Part shown: piece after piece, positions 8,655 to 17,656 of the stretch | How the letters are laid out: the number at the start of each line of letters is the position of its first letter | Numbering within the stretch: the first letter of the stretch is position 1 | Assembly: GCF_030684185.1 (NCBI RefSeq) | Contig: NZ_JAUXOY010000010.1 | Location: 1-64,000 of the forward strand | Direction of reading: 5' to 3' | DNA from: Methylotenera sp. | GTDB lineage: Bacteria; Pseudomonadota; Gammaproteobacteria; Burkholderiales; Methylophilaceae | Length of the DNA: 64,000 bases | The notes under the pieces: generated by a model | Database searches by the model: none | What the model saw: the letters and a program-made list of their open reading frames with translations, nothing else | Told to the model about the DNA's origin: nothing | Program-made: the position numbers and the translations under genes

Positions 8655-10226
8655 TTAGAAGGCTACTTGGAATCGAGCTAACAATGCGTTCTCACTTTCG
8701 CGGTCACGAATATTTGAACCTGAGCCGTTTACGGCTGTAGTGCCTACACCTGCACCGCCGTCAAAATTGGTATGCGAGTAATTCAATGCAATTTTTGCGT
8801 TGCTATTTAAGTACCAATTCACGCCTGCCACCCAAGATTTGGCTGATTTAGCACTGGTTGATAAGTCAGCGTATGCTCCAGTAAATAATGAGCCAGCAGG
8901 ATTTTTGAAGGTGTCGTCATCTAAGTTAATTTCACTGTAACGCGCCACTAACTCCCAAGCACCCCAGCCGCCTTTGTCTAAATCAAAGTCACTCTTTGGC
9001 TTAACGCCTTTGAATGAAGCATCTTCACCAGTGATGAGGTATGAAGTCGCAATTTGCCAAGCGTCGTGATTAAGCTTTTTGTTGCTGCCAGCGGTAAATG
9101 CTGTATTAGTCCCGGCACCACCAGCTGCTGGTGAACCGCCCGTTGTTAAGCTTACGTCTTGGCTTACACGTGCGTATTCTGCAATCACACCAAAAGGACC
9201 ATTGTAGAAATTAGCTTGTGGTGACACACGGAAGCGTTTCCCGTCAGCAACGGCAGCTGAACTGTATCTAAAGAAAGTTTGCTGACCATCTGAAACATAA
9301 CTCGGCAAGCCATTGCGGGTCGCGTCTGCTGAAGAGGTGTCAGTAAAGTTTAAGTTCTTTTCGCCAGTAAAGTCTGTATAAGTAGCACCAATACCAAAAC
9401 CTAAACCCGCCAGTGCAGAAGTCGAATCATTGAACGGTGTAGCAAATAAACGTGCTGTGTATTCGCGCTCCCCGTTATATTCTGTACCTGTACTTATATT
9501 GCCGCCATCATTCACACCATTCACAATACCCACACCATAGTTAAGTTTATTACCTAATACATCACCTGAAATAGTTACCCCTAAATCGCGGTTTGGCAGA
9601 ATAGCGTTAGTCACATAGCTACGCTCTATAAATTTGATGTCGCCACCACCTTGCAGACGCTCAAGACCGACAATACTCTTTTGTTTACCCGCACGAATTT
9701 TAAATGCCGGGTTTAAATTCGCTTCTATATAAGCATCGACAGCTGAAGCACTGCCGCCTGCAAATTCAGGTGTGAAGCGGAAGCCATATTTACCCACTTT
9801 ACCTTCAATGGTTGGACGTACGCGGCGAAGTAAAGAAGTGTCTTCGGCGTCATGAAAGCCGTTAGCATCAAGGTCGCCAGCTCGCTGATTAGAGCGATTA
9901 CGCACATCATTAGCCCCGTCAAAATAATGGCGATGATCTGCTTGCACTAACCCTCTAAACTTAATTTCGTTTTTGCCATCCGCTGAGCCAAATGAAAAGC
10001 CGCTGCTGCTAGCTTTTACTACTGGTGTTTCTTTTTTTGCTTTTGCAGCATCTTCTTCGCCAATTTCGCCTTTGCGCGCCAGTATTTTAACTTGCTGGCT
10101 AAGTTCTTGTACCAAACCGCGCAGCTCTTCAAGCTCTTTGCTGTCGTTAGCACTTGCGGTGATTGGCAGTGAAATAATGCCGCTGGCTAGCAGCACAGTG
10201 GCGAATTTTGTAAATTTGAATTGCAT
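8655..10226 (-). CDS. OprO/OprP-type outer-membrane porin
   Basis: Outer-membrane beta-barrel of 523 aa. It has a signal peptide (cleavage near ITASAND), a short N-terminal coiled coil (KELEELRGLVQELSQQVKILARK), then EIKFRGLVQADHRHYFDG and RRVRPTIEGKVGKYGFRFTPEF, typical of the phosphate-selective porin O/P family. It ends in phenylalanine (LLARFQVAF), the usual barrel-assembly signal. It lies 143 bp upstream of sbp on the same strand, with the yezD-like gene before it, so its substrate is more likely sulfate or sulfonates than phosphate. That specificity is inference from the neighbours. Confidence 0.85.
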   Translation of the reverse strand: MQFKFTKFATVLLASGIISLPITASANDSKELEELRGLVQELSQQVKILARKGEIGEEDAAKAKKETPVVKASSSGFSFGSADGKNEIKFRGLVQADHRHYFDGANDVRNRSNQRAGDLDANGFHDAEDTSLLRRVRPTIEGKVGKYGFRFTPEFAGGSASAVDAYIEANLNPAFKIRAGKQKSIVGLERLQGGGDIKFIERSYVTNAILPNRDLGVTISGDVLGNKLNYGVGIVNGVNDGGNISTGTEYNGEREYTARLFATPFNDSTSALAGLGFGIGATYTDFTGEKNLNFTDTSSADATRNGLPSYVSDGQQTFFRYSSAAVADGKRFRVSPQANFYNGPFGVIAEYARVSQDVSLTTGGSPAAGGAGTNTAFTAGSNKKLNHDAWQIATSYLITGEDASFKGVKPKSDFDLDKGGWGAWELVARYSEINLDDDTFKNPAGSLFTGAYADLSTSAKSAKSWVAGVNWYLNSNAKIALNYSHTNFDGGAGVGTTAVNGSGSNIRDRESENALLARFQVAF

Positions 10227-10292
10227 GTGTATCTCCCGATGAAAGCTTCCAGCCTACTGGTCAGCTCATGTATTAAAGATTTTAAGAATCTC

Positions 10293-10547
10293 TTATTTAA
10301 CCGCTGCTTTAGCAGTAGGCACAGATCTGGCATTGTCTTGAGTAAACCTAAGTTTTTCCCGCTTTTCAATTTGTGTTACACGTCCTTCATGCAGCACGAT
10401 TTCAACCGAGCCAAAACCAGAGCCATGTTTAAGCTCTTCCACAGCACGCAGAATCTCTTGCGAAAAATCACGATTATTTTCTGATGCGTTTCGGCTTGAG
10501 TTCTGAACACTCGAGTTGTGAAGATTAGTACTCTGAATAACTGACAT
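10293..10547 (-). CDS. YezD-family small protein
   Basis: An 84-aa protein. A polar, Ser/Asn-rich N-terminus leads into EILRAVEELKHGSGFGSVEIVLHEGRVTQIEKREKLRF, which is the YezD (DUF2292) domain. Members are very often found with sulfate-uptake genes, and the function is unknown. It is first in a minus-strand run yezD-porin-sbp-DUF2325-prx-metY, and may be the promoter-proximal gene of a sulfur-starvation operon. Confidence 0.8.
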   Translation of the reverse strand: MSVIQSTNLHNSSVQNSSRNASENNRDFSQEILRAVEELKHGSGFGSVEIVLHEGRVTQIEKREKLRFTQDNARSVPTAKAAVK

Positions 10548-10854
10548 GGCTTATCTCAAATCTGTTTAACAAATATCAAGGCATGCACTATAAAAGCTTT
10601 TTTTAACAATTAAAAAGAATTGTTTTTTATAAATTTATAACTAAAACGAATATAGAGGGATATTTGAATGATTAGTCCGGCATTGGCGCGATATTTAAGT
10701 TAAAGGCAACTTTTTATACGTAGTGTTTCCAATTCATTGAATTGATAGGTATAATGCTATGAGAATTTTTCGATGGGCTTTGTGCCCATTTTTTGTTTCT
10801 GCAACTTACGCAAACGATTGCGGGGCTGCAGCAGAGGAATAGGGTTGAGTAAAC
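10548..10854. promoter_or_regulatory. Divergent control region: yezD (-) and rimP (+)
   Basis: This 307-bp AT-rich gap separates the sulfur block from the nusA operon. For rimP a TATAAT (10750-10755) lies 17 bp after a weak TTCCAA. For the minus-strand genes no clear -35/-10 pair or CysB site can be asserted by eye. A leader hairpin (listed separately) sits between the rimP promoter and the start codon. Confidence 0.5.
10773..10795 (+). terminator. rimP leader attenuator hairpin
   Basis: Stem ATGGGC/GCCCAT (10773-10778 with 10784-10789, 5-nt loop) followed by TTTTTT, about 20 nt after the expected start of transcription and 60 nt before rimP. An intrinsic terminator in the leader of a nusA operon fits autoregulation by NusA; that mechanism is inference. 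Confidence 0.6.
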
Positions 10855-11346
10855 ATGCAAGATTTGCATACGTTGATAGAGAAATCGGTAAGCCAGTTAG
10901 GCTATGAACTTGTTGATTTAGAGATTTCTAATCGAGGCAAATTGTTGCGCGTTTTCATTGACAAGCTAAACCCTGCGGATATTAAAGATAGCGTTAACAT
11001 TGATGATTGCTCTTTGGTAAGTAATCAGCTGGGTAACTTGCTGGCGGTTGAAAATGATATTGATTACGACCGCCTGGAGGTTTCATCTCCGGGGATGGAT
11101 CGGGTATTAAAAAAAGAAGCGGACTTTATCCGTTTTATTGGTGAACGTGCCACGGTTAAGTTGCGTGTGCCTGTCATTGAGTTGGTAGTGAGCGCTAAAG
11201 GTAAAGAAGAAAAAGTAACAAAAAAGAACTTTTTAGGCTTGATACGTGGTGTGGAAGCTGACGAGTTGTTGCTGGAGTGTGAGGGTGTTATCAATAAGAT
11301 TACACTTGCCAACATTGATAAGTCGCGCTTAAGCCCGGTTTTTTAA
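10855..11346 (+). CDS. rimP: Ribosome maturation factor RimP
   Basis: Cytoplasmic factor needed to mature the 30S subunit. Conserved features: LIEKSVSQLGYELVDLEI, RVFIDK, the CSLVSNQLGNLL segment and YDRLEVSSPGMDRVLKKEADFIRFIGE, followed by the SH3-like C-domain (FLGLIRGVEADELLLE). Length 163 aa is normal; an insertion-like KGKEEKVTKK loop sits in the C-domain. It is first in the conserved rimP-nusA-infB-rbfA-truB-rpsO-pnp order. Confidence 0.95.
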   Translation: MQDLHTLIEKSVSQLGYELVDLEISNRGKLLRVFIDKLNPADIKDSVNIDDCSLVSNQLGNLLAVENDIDYDRLEVSSPGMDRVLKKEADFIRFIGERATVKLRVPVIELVVSAKGKEEKVTKKNFLGLIRGVEADELLLECEGVINKITLANIDKSRLSPVF

Positions 11347-11429
11347 AGCGAAAATTTAAAATATAGTTTTTTAATATTAAGAATTTAATGAAATAAAGCA
11401 GTTAATCTGCAATTTATAGTCGGAGATAG

Positions 11430-12899
11430 ATGATGAGTCGTGAAATTTTATTATTGGTAGATGCATTGGCGCATGAAAAAAATGTGAGTAAAGAGGTAAT
11501 CTTTACTGCGCTTGAGCTTGCCTTGGCGTCAGCCACCAAGAAAAAACATCATGATGATGCCGATATTCGCGTATCTATCGATCGTGAAACTGGTGATTAT
11601 GAAACATTCAGGCGCTGGCACTATGTAGATTATGATTTGCTGGAAAACTCGGCTTATCAAATCGATGAAGAGAGTGAGCATGCTAAAGGCTTGAATATTG
11701 GTGATTATTACGAAGAGCCGTTAGAAAGTATCGAGTTCGGTCGTATTGGCGCACAAGCTGCTAAACAAGTGATTTTACAAAAAGTACGCGAAGCTGAGCG
11801 CGAGCAAATTCTGGAAGACTTTTTAGCGCGTGATGAAAAGCTGGTCACAGGCGTGATTAAGCGCATGGAAAAAGGTAATGCGATTATTGAAGTGGGTCGT
11901 ATTGAGTCTTTATTGCCACGTGAGCAAATGATTCCAAAGGAAAACTTGCGTGTGGGTGACCGTGTGCGTGCTTATTTGTCACGTATCGAACGTGGTGGCC
12001 GTGGTCCGCAGTTAATATTGTCTAGAATCACGCCTGATTTCTTAGTGCGATTATTTGAATTAGAAGTACCGGAAATTGAAGAAGGTTTGTTAGAGATACG
12101 TGCGGCGGCTCGTGATCCTGGTTTGCGTTCAAAAATCGCTGTTAAATCAAATGACCAGCGTATTGATCCGGTGGGCACCTGTGTTGGTATGCGCGGCTCA
12201 CGCGTTCAGGCGGTAACTGGCGAACTGGCTGGCGAGCGCGTGGATATCGTGTTGTGGAGCATGGAGCCTGCACAGTTTGTGATTAACGCAATGTCGCCTG
12301 CAGAAGTTTCCAGCATTATGGTGGATGAAGATGCGCACAGTATGGATGTGGTCGTGGACGAAGAGCAGTTGGCATTAGCTATCGGCCGTAATGGTCAGAA
12401 TGTGCGCTTAGCTTCAGAACTAACCGGCTGGACATTAAATATCTTAACGGTAGACCAGGCGGCACAGAAAAACCAGGACGAGTTTGCTGGTGTGAGTCAG
12501 TTATTCATGGAAAAACTGGATGTGGATGCAGAAGTTGCTGAAATTCTGGTGCAAGAAGGCTTTAGTACATTGGAAGAAATTGCTTATGTGCCTCTGGCTG
12601 AGATGAACGAAATCGAGGCGTTTGATGAAGATACCATTGAAGAGCTACGTAAGCGCGCGCGTGCAGCATTGTTAACAGAGGCGATTGCCAAAGAAGAAAA
12701 AGTTGAAGAAGCTGCTGAAGATTTGCTGGCTATGGAAGGTATGGATGATGCAACTGCAAATCTGTTGGCTGCAAAAGGCGTGGCTACTATGGATGATTTA
12801 GCTGAGTTGGCCGTGGATGAGTTGGTAGAGCTTACTCAAATGGATGCGGAACGTGCAAAAACGTTGATTATGACTGCGCGCGCACCTTGGTTTAAATAA
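11430..12899 (+). CDS. nusA: Transcription termination/antitermination factor NusA
   Basis: RNA-polymerase-associated factor for pausing, termination and antitermination. The N-terminal RNAP-binding domain (1-125) is followed by an S1 domain (about 133-200, [18 protein letters not shown]), two KH domains (about 200-345, [19 protein letters not shown] and [14 protein letters not shown]) and two C-terminal acidic repeats (about 360-415 and 440-485). The two acidic repeats are the proteobacterial form. Two ATGs in a row open the frame. Its stop codon lies inside a 15-bp tandem repeat. Confidence 0.96.
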   Translation: MMSREILLLVDALAHEKNVSKEVIFTALELALASATKKKHHDDADIRVSIDRETGDYETFRRWHYVDYDLLENSAYQIDEESEHAKGLNIGDYYEEPLESIEFGRIGAQAAKQVILQKVREAEREQILEDFLARDEKLVTGVIKRMEKGNAIIEVGRIESLLPREQMIPKENLRVGDRVRAYLSRIERGGRGPQLILSRITPDFLVRLFELEVPEIEEGLLEIRAAARDPGLRSKIAVKSNDQRIDPVGTCVGMRGSRVQAVTGELAGERVDIVLWSMEPAQFVINAMSPAEVSSIMVDEDAHSMDVVVDEEQLALAIGRNGQNVRLASELTGWTLNILTVDQAAQKNQDEFAGVSQLFMEKLDVDAEVAEILVQEGFSTLEEIAYVPLAEMNEIEAFDEDTIEELRKRARAALLTEAIAKEEKVEEAAEDLLAMEGMDDATANLLAAKGVATMDDLAELAVDELVELTQMDAERAKTLIMTARAPWFK

Positions 12900-12929
12900 G
12901 GCTGGTTTAAATAAGGCTGGTTTAAATAT
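12887..12929 (+). repeat. 15-bp tandem repeat at the nusA stop codon
   Basis: About 2.9 copies of CTGGTTTAAATAAGG run from the last nusA codons through the stop into the spacer. The first copy encodes Trp-Phe-Lys-stop. The repeat duplicates the stop codon, so slippage would not change the protein. It is a local duplication, not a CRISPR or transposon. Confidence 0.85.
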
Positions 12930-13037
12930 CAGTGATTTAAAAAAAGTTTAAATCAACAGAGTTTAGAATAGCGCAATACAAGAAATAAGCTGTAAAGCTA
13001 GGCAATAAAGCTTAGGAAAGAATACTGGAGCAACAAG

Positions 13038-15746
13038 ATGGCACAAACAACCGTAGAACAATTTGCTGGCGAATTAAAGCTACCAACAGCACTGCTATTA
13101 GAGCAGCTAAATAGTGCTGGCGTGCATAAATCAACAGCTGAAGATCATTTGAGTGAAAGTGATAAAACAGCATTGTTGGAACATTTACGCAAAGAGCACG
13201 GTACGCTTGCGCCAAAAAATAAAATTACCTTGACGCGTAAATCAAGCACAGAAATCAAAAAAACTGACAACACGGGCAGAGCGCGCACTATTCAAGTCGA
13301 GGTGCGTAAGAAACGTGTTATTGAACAGCGCGATGAGCAGGATTTGGTTGAGAATACAGAAACCCCGCCAGTTTTAGTTGAGCAGGAGGTTGAGACGCTA
13401 ATTGAGAGCGTTGTGCCAGTTGAGGTTGCCGTTGAGGCGCCGCCAGCCGTTGTTGAAGTGGCAGAGGTGACTGTAGAGACTAAAGAAGTTGAGGCATTGC
13501 CGGAAGTTGCCGAGCCAGTCGTCGTTGAAAAACCTGTAGTAGTGGAAGTGGTAAAAACGATTAGCCGTAAAGATTTATTGGGCGAAGAGGAAATTGCCCT
13601 GCGTGAGCGCGAAGCTAAGCGTCATTCAGCGTTGGCAGCGATGCAAGCAGAAGATAAGCGTAAAAAAGAAGAAATGGCTCAACGCCGTCTAGATGAAGAG
13701 GCTAGAAAGCTTGCTGAAGCGGAAGCTGCGAAAGTAAAAGCTGCAAAATTATCTGAAGGCACTTTGCATAAGCCGGTTGCTAAAGAAGGTGTAGCAAAAC
13801 CGGTAGCAAAAGAAGCGAAAAAAGGTAAAAGCAATAATAAAGAGTGGACAGATGCAGAGAACAAAAAACGTGGTTTAAAAACACGCGGTGATATTACAGC
13901 GGGTAAACCAGGCTGGCGCGCGCCTAAAGGCAAGCATAGACATCAGGATGATGATGCACAGCATGCATTTAATGCACCTACAGAAGCCATTGTGTATGAA
14001 GTATTAGTGCCGGAAACAATTACCGTAGCTGAGCTGGCTCATAAAATGGCGGTTAAATCAGGTGAAGTGATTAAAACGCTGATGGGCATGGGCATGATGG
14101 TGACGATTAACCAAGTACTAGACCAGGAAACTGCAATTATTATTGTAGAAGAAATGGGTCATAAAGCTAAGGCTGCGGCACCGAACGATCCTGATGCATT
14201 TGTAGAAGAAGTCGAACACGCAGCTGCAATCATGGAAGCGCGCCCACCTGTAGTGACAGTGATGGGTCACGTTGACCATGGTAAAACTTCGCTACTTGAC
14301 TATATTCGTCGTAGTCGCGTGGCTTCAGGCGAAGCGGGTGGTATTACCCAGCATATTGGCGCTTACCACGTAGAAACGCCACGCGGTATGGTGACGTTTT
14401 TGGACACGCCAGGCCATGAAGCCTTTACTGCCATGCGTGCACGTGGTGCAAAAGCAACCGATGTGGTAATTCTGGTGGTTTCTGCCGACGATGGCGTGAT
14501 GCCACAGACCATTGAAGCGATTCACCACGCCAAAGCGGCGGGTGTGCCGCTGGTTGTTGCCATCAATAAAATTGATAAGCCTGGTGCTGAGCCTGAACGT
14601 GTAAAAATGGAGCTGGTAGCGCAAGAAGTGGTGCCAGAAGACTTTGGTGGCGAAGTGATGTTCAGGGAAGTTTCAGCTAAGACAGGTAAAGGTATTGATG
14701 AGCTGTTAGAAGCCGTGCTTCTGCAAGCGGAAATATTAGAACTGCAAGCGCCTAAAAATACCCCGGCAAAAGGCTTGGTGATTGAAGGTCGTTTAGATAA
14801 GGGTCGCGGCCCGGTAGCAACTATATTAGTCACGTCTGGTACATTAAAACGTGGCGACATGATACTTGCAGGCACTACTTTCGGTAAAGTGCGCGCGATG
14901 CTGGATGAGTCTGGTAAAGAGATTCAAGAAGCTGGTCCATCAATACCAGTGGAAATTCAAGGTTTGTCTGACGTGCCAAGTGCTGGTGAAGAAGTAATCG
15001 TGCTAAATGATGAGCGTAAAGCACGTGAAATTGCCAACTTCCGTCAAGGTAAATTCCGTGATGTGAAGTTAGCTAAACAGCAAGCTGCAAAACTTGAAAA
15101 TATGTTTGACCAAATGGGTGATGGCGCATCACAACAAACCTTAGGTCTAATCATTAAATCTGACGTACAAGGTTCATATGAAGCGTTGGCTACCAGTCTA
15201 CAAAAGCTGTCTACTGCTGAAGTTAAAGTTAACATCATTCACACAGGTGTAGGTGCAATCAGTGAGTCTGATGTGAATCTGGCAGCGGCATCTAAGGCTG
15301 TGTTGATTGGCTTTAATGTGCGTGCTGATTCTGGTGCGCGTAAACTGATTGAAAGCTTGGGCATTGATGTGCGTTACTACAACATTATTTATGAAGCTGT
15401 TGATGAGATTAAAGCTGCGCTTGGTGGCATGTTGGCACCAGAGCAAAAAGAAAGCATGATCGGTACTGTTGAGATTCGTGAAGTATTCCGTATTTCTAAA
15501 GTAGGCGCGATTGCTGGTTGTTATGTGCAAGATGGTATGATTAAGCGTAACTCAAGAGTACGTGTATTACGCAACAATGTGATTATTCATACTGGTGAGC
15601 TGGATTCGCTCAAGCGCTTTAAAGATGATGTAAAAGAAGTGAAAAATAACTTTGAATGCGGATTGTCTCTGAAGAACTTTAACGATATTGAAGTGGGTGA
15701 TATTTTAGAAGTGTATGAGATTGTAGAAGTGGCGCGTACTCTGTAA
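13038..15746 (+). CDS. infB: Translation initiation factor IF-2
   Basis: GTPase that places initiator tRNA on the ribosome. An IF2_N domain ([29 protein letters not shown]) is followed by a long Glu/Val/Lys-rich linker (about 85-310), a second IF2_N-type segment (about 320-370), the G domain with GHVDHGKT (410-417), DTPGHEAF and NKIDKPGA, and the C1/C2 fMet-tRNA-binding domains. Length 902 aa is usual for a betaproteobacterium. Its stop overlaps the rbfA start (TAATG), so the two are coupled. Several internal starts in the linker could yield short isoforms as in E. coli; this was not tested. Confidence 0.97.
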   Translation: MAQTTVEQFAGELKLPTALLLEQLNSAGVHKSTAEDHLSESDKTALLEHLRKEHGTLAPKNKITLTRKSSTEIKKTDNTGRARTIQVEVRKKRVIEQRDEQDLVENTETPPVLVEQEVETLIESVVPVEVAVEAPPAVVEVAEVTVETKEVEALPEVAEPVVVEKPVVVEVVKTISRKDLLGEEEIALREREAKRHSALAAMQAEDKRKKEEMAQRRLDEEARKLAEAEAAKVKAAKLSEGTLHKPVAKEGVAKPVAKEAKKGKSNNKEWTDAENKKRGLKTRGDITAGKPGWRAPKGKHRHQDDDAQHAFNAPTEAIVYEVLVPETITVAELAHKMAVKSGEVIKTLMGMGMMVTINQVLDQETAIIIVEEMGHKAKAAAPNDPDAFVEEVEHAAAIMEARPPVVTVMGHVDHGKTSLLDYIRRSRVASGEAGGITQHIGAYHVETPRGMVTFLDTPGHEAFTAMRARGAKATDVVILVVSADDGVMPQTIEAIHHAKAAGVPLVVAINKIDKPGAEPERVKMELVAQEVVPEDFGGEVMFREVSAKTGKGIDELLEAVLLQAEILELQAPKNTPAKGLVIEGRLDKGRGPVATILVTSGTLKRGDMILAGTTFGKVRAMLDESGKEIQEAGPSIPVEIQGLSDVPSAGEEVIVLNDERKAREIANFRQGKFRDVKLAKQQAAKLENMFDQMGDGASQQTLGLIIKSDVQGSYEALATSLQKLSTAEVKVNIIHTGVGAISESDVNLAAASKAVLIGFNVRADSGARKLIESLGIDVRYYNIIYEAVDEIKAALGGMLAPEQKESMIGTVEIREVFRISKVGAIAGCYVQDGMIKRNSRVRVLRNNVIIHTGELDSLKRFKDDVKEVKNNFECGLSLKNFNDIEVGDILEVYEIVEVARTL

Positions 15747-16108
15747 TGGCTAAAGAGTTCTCTCGAAGTCACCGCGTGGCGGAACAAATGCAGCGCGAGC
15801 TTGCAGACTTGCTACAGTTTGAGGTTAAAGATCCGCGTGTTGGCATGGTCACTGTGACTGCTGTAGAAGTCACTGGCGACATGGCACACGCCAAGATTTT
15901 CTACAGCGCAGCAAAGGCGAGCGAAAGCATGCAGCAAGGTTTAGAAAAGTCAGCTGGCTTTTTACGCACACAACTGGCTAAACGCATGTTGCTACGCACT
16001 GTTCCGCAGTTACATTTTGTGTATGATGCTTCAATAGATAATGGCATGATGATGTCAAAATTGATTGATGAAGCGTTAGCCACAAATCCTGATAAGTCCA
16101 AAAAATAA
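15746..16108 (+). CDS. rbfA: 30S ribosome-binding factor A
   Basis: Small KH-like protein that assists late 16S rRNA 5'-end maturation and cold adaptation. FSRSHRVAEQMQRELADLLQFEVKDPRVGMVTVT is the family signature, and LRTQLAKRMLLRTVPQLHFVYD forms the conserved second half. Length 120 aa is normal. The start ATG overlaps the infB stop by one base. Confidence 0.96.
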   Translation: MAKEFSRSHRVAEQMQRELADLLQFEVKDPRVGMVTVTAVEVTGDMAHAKIFYSAAKASESMQQGLEKSAGFLRTQLAKRMLLRTVPQLHFVYDASIDNGMMMSKLIDEALATNPDKSKK

Positions 16109-16139
16109 CTTTAACTTCTAGCTATAAGAAGCCAGTTTC

Positions 16140-17048
16140 TTGCAGTTCAAAAGACCAAAAAAAAATATTAATGGCGTATTGCTACTTGATAAGCCGCTCG
16201 GCTTTTCTAGTAATCAGGCATTGCAAAAAATAAAGTGGCTATATCAAGCTGCTAAAGCAGGCCACACAGGCACACTAGACCCATTGGCAACAGGTTTGCT
16301 GCCGCTTTGTTTTGGTGAGGCTACCAAATTTGCTCACTATTTAACTGATGCAGATAAAACCTATTTCGCAACATTGAAGTTAGGTGAGACTACCAATACA
16401 GGTGATGCAGAAGGTGAAGTTTTATCAACACAACCCGTCAATGTAAGTCAGGCGCAATTTGCAGAAGTATGCCGGCAGTTTGTTGGCAAAATCAGCCAAA
16501 TTCCTCCTATGTATTCAGCGTTAAAGCATGAAGGAAAGGCGCTGTATGAATATGCACGTGCCGGAGTAGAGATTGAACGTAAAGAGCGCTTCATTACCAT
16601 CCACAGTATTACGCTAAATTCTTTTGAACAAGATGTGGCATCTATCACAGTGACTTGCACAAAAGGCACGTATATAAGGACGTTGGCCGAAGATATTGGC
16701 AAAAAACTTGGTTGCGGCGCGCATTTAATTGGTTTGCGTAGAACGCAGACTGCCAATTATCAAATCGCACAAAGCATCACTTTAGAGCAATTTGAAGCAA
16801 TGTCTGAAGCGCAACGGATAGCTGCTTTACTTCCGCCAGACAGCGCAGTGTTGGCTCTTCCAGCCATGACATTGGATGAAGATAGCACTTTTTATTTGCA
16901 ACGAGGGCAGGCTGTGTGGCAAAGCGGCGCAATTCCACAAGGTTTAATAAGATTGTATAGCGAGAATCAAGTTTTTTTAGGGCTAGGTGAGCAGCAAAGT
17001 GACGGCAAAATCGCGCCGAAACGCTTGATTGTTGATAAAGACGGGTGA
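16140..17048 (+). CDS. truB: tRNA pseudouridine(55) synthase
   Basis: Makes pseudouridine 55 in the T-loop of tRNAs. NGVLLLDKPLGFSSNQALQ is motif I, and GHTGTLDPLATGLLPLCFGEATKF carries the catalytic Asp47. KGTYIRTLAEDIG and the C-terminal PUA-like part follow. Length 302 aa is normal. The frame opens at TTG: no in-frame ATG lies between the rbfA end and the conserved NGVLLLDKP motif, so a TTG start is the best choice. It lies 31 bp after rbfA in the same operon. Confidence 0.94.
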   Translation: MQFKRPKKNINGVLLLDKPLGFSSNQALQKIKWLYQAAKAGHTGTLDPLATGLLPLCFGEATKFAHYLTDADKTYFATLKLGETTNTGDAEGEVLSTQPVNVSQAQFAEVCRQFVGKISQIPPMYSALKHEGKALYEYARAGVEIERKERFITIHSITLNSFEQDVASITVTCTKGTYIRTLAEDIGKKLGCGAHLIGLRRTQTANYQIAQSITLEQFEAMSEAQRIAALLPPDSAVLALPAMTLDEDSTFYLQRGQAVWQSGAIPQGLIRLYSENQVFLGLGEQQSDGKIAPKRLIVDKDG

Positions 17049-17183
17049 ACGTCAGGCTAATAATGCAAATAGTGTAAAAAGTCATTGATAAATCATTGAT
17101 TTATCATTAAAATGCGCAGTTCATGTAAATGAATGTCTTGGTGGGTTTTCTGCTTAGGCATTGACGCTAATTAAGGAAAAAAA

Positions 17184-17453
17184 ATGGCAATTACAGCTGT
17201 AGATACCGCAAAAATCGTTAAAGAATATCAACGTGCTCCAAATGATACCGCTAGCCCAGAAGTGCAGGTTGCGCTTTTAACTAGCCGCATTACCTACTTA
17301 ACTGAGCATTTTAAATCTAACAAAAAAGATAATCACTCACGTCGTGGTTTGTTAGCATTAGTAAGTCAACGTCGTAGTTTGCTAGATTATTTAAAACGTA
17401 AAGATTCAAGTCGCTATCAAACATTGATTGAGCGTTTGAGCTTACGTAAGTAA
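17184..17453 (+). CDS. rpsO: 30S ribosomal protein S15
   Basis: Primary-binding ribosomal protein contacting 16S rRNA helices 20-22. Full 89 aa with the family blocks [42 protein letters not shown] and [16 protein letters not shown]. The AAGGAAAAAAA upstream gives a good ribosome site. It is separated from pnp by two hairpins. Confidence 0.98.
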   Translation: MAITAVDTAKIVKEYQRAPNDTASPEVQVALLTSRITYLTEHFKSNKKDNHSRRGLLALVSQRRSLLDYLKRKDSSRYQTLIERLSLRK

Positions 17454-17506
17454 TTTTTATAAAAGTGACTTCTTGTTAATATTAAGTTCGCTTTTGTAAT
17501 TATAAG

Positions 17507-17543
17507 AAAAGCCGATTGCATGGTGATATGCGTCGGCTTTTTT
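17507..17543 (+). terminator. Terminator after rpsO
   Basis: Stem AAGCCGA/TCGGCTT (17509-17515 with 17533-17539) with an inner GCAT/ATGC pairing, followed by six T. It would partly separate the rpsO transcript from pnp. Confidence 0.75.
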
Positions 17544-17603
17544 CATGGCTAAAATATAAAGCCAAAAAATATCACAGTAATTTTTAGTCATTGAGATAAA
17601 ACT

Positions 17604-17635
17604 AGCTGTTATTGGGTAGTGAATAACAGCTTTTT
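17604..17635 (+). promoter_or_regulatory. pnp leader hairpin
   Basis: A perfect 10-bp stem AGCTGTTATT/AATAACAGCT with an 8-nt loop and a T run ends 22 bp before pnp. It could be an attenuator or the duplex that RNase III cleaves so that PNPase can autoregulate, as known for E. coli pnp. The role is inferred from position. Confidence 0.6.
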
Positions 17636-17656
17636 GATAAGATAAAGGAAAAAATA

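Noticed and set aside
12887-12929. Short direct repeats as a possible CRISPR or transposon trace
   Set aside because: There are no spacers between units and no cas genes; it is a simple tandem duplication.
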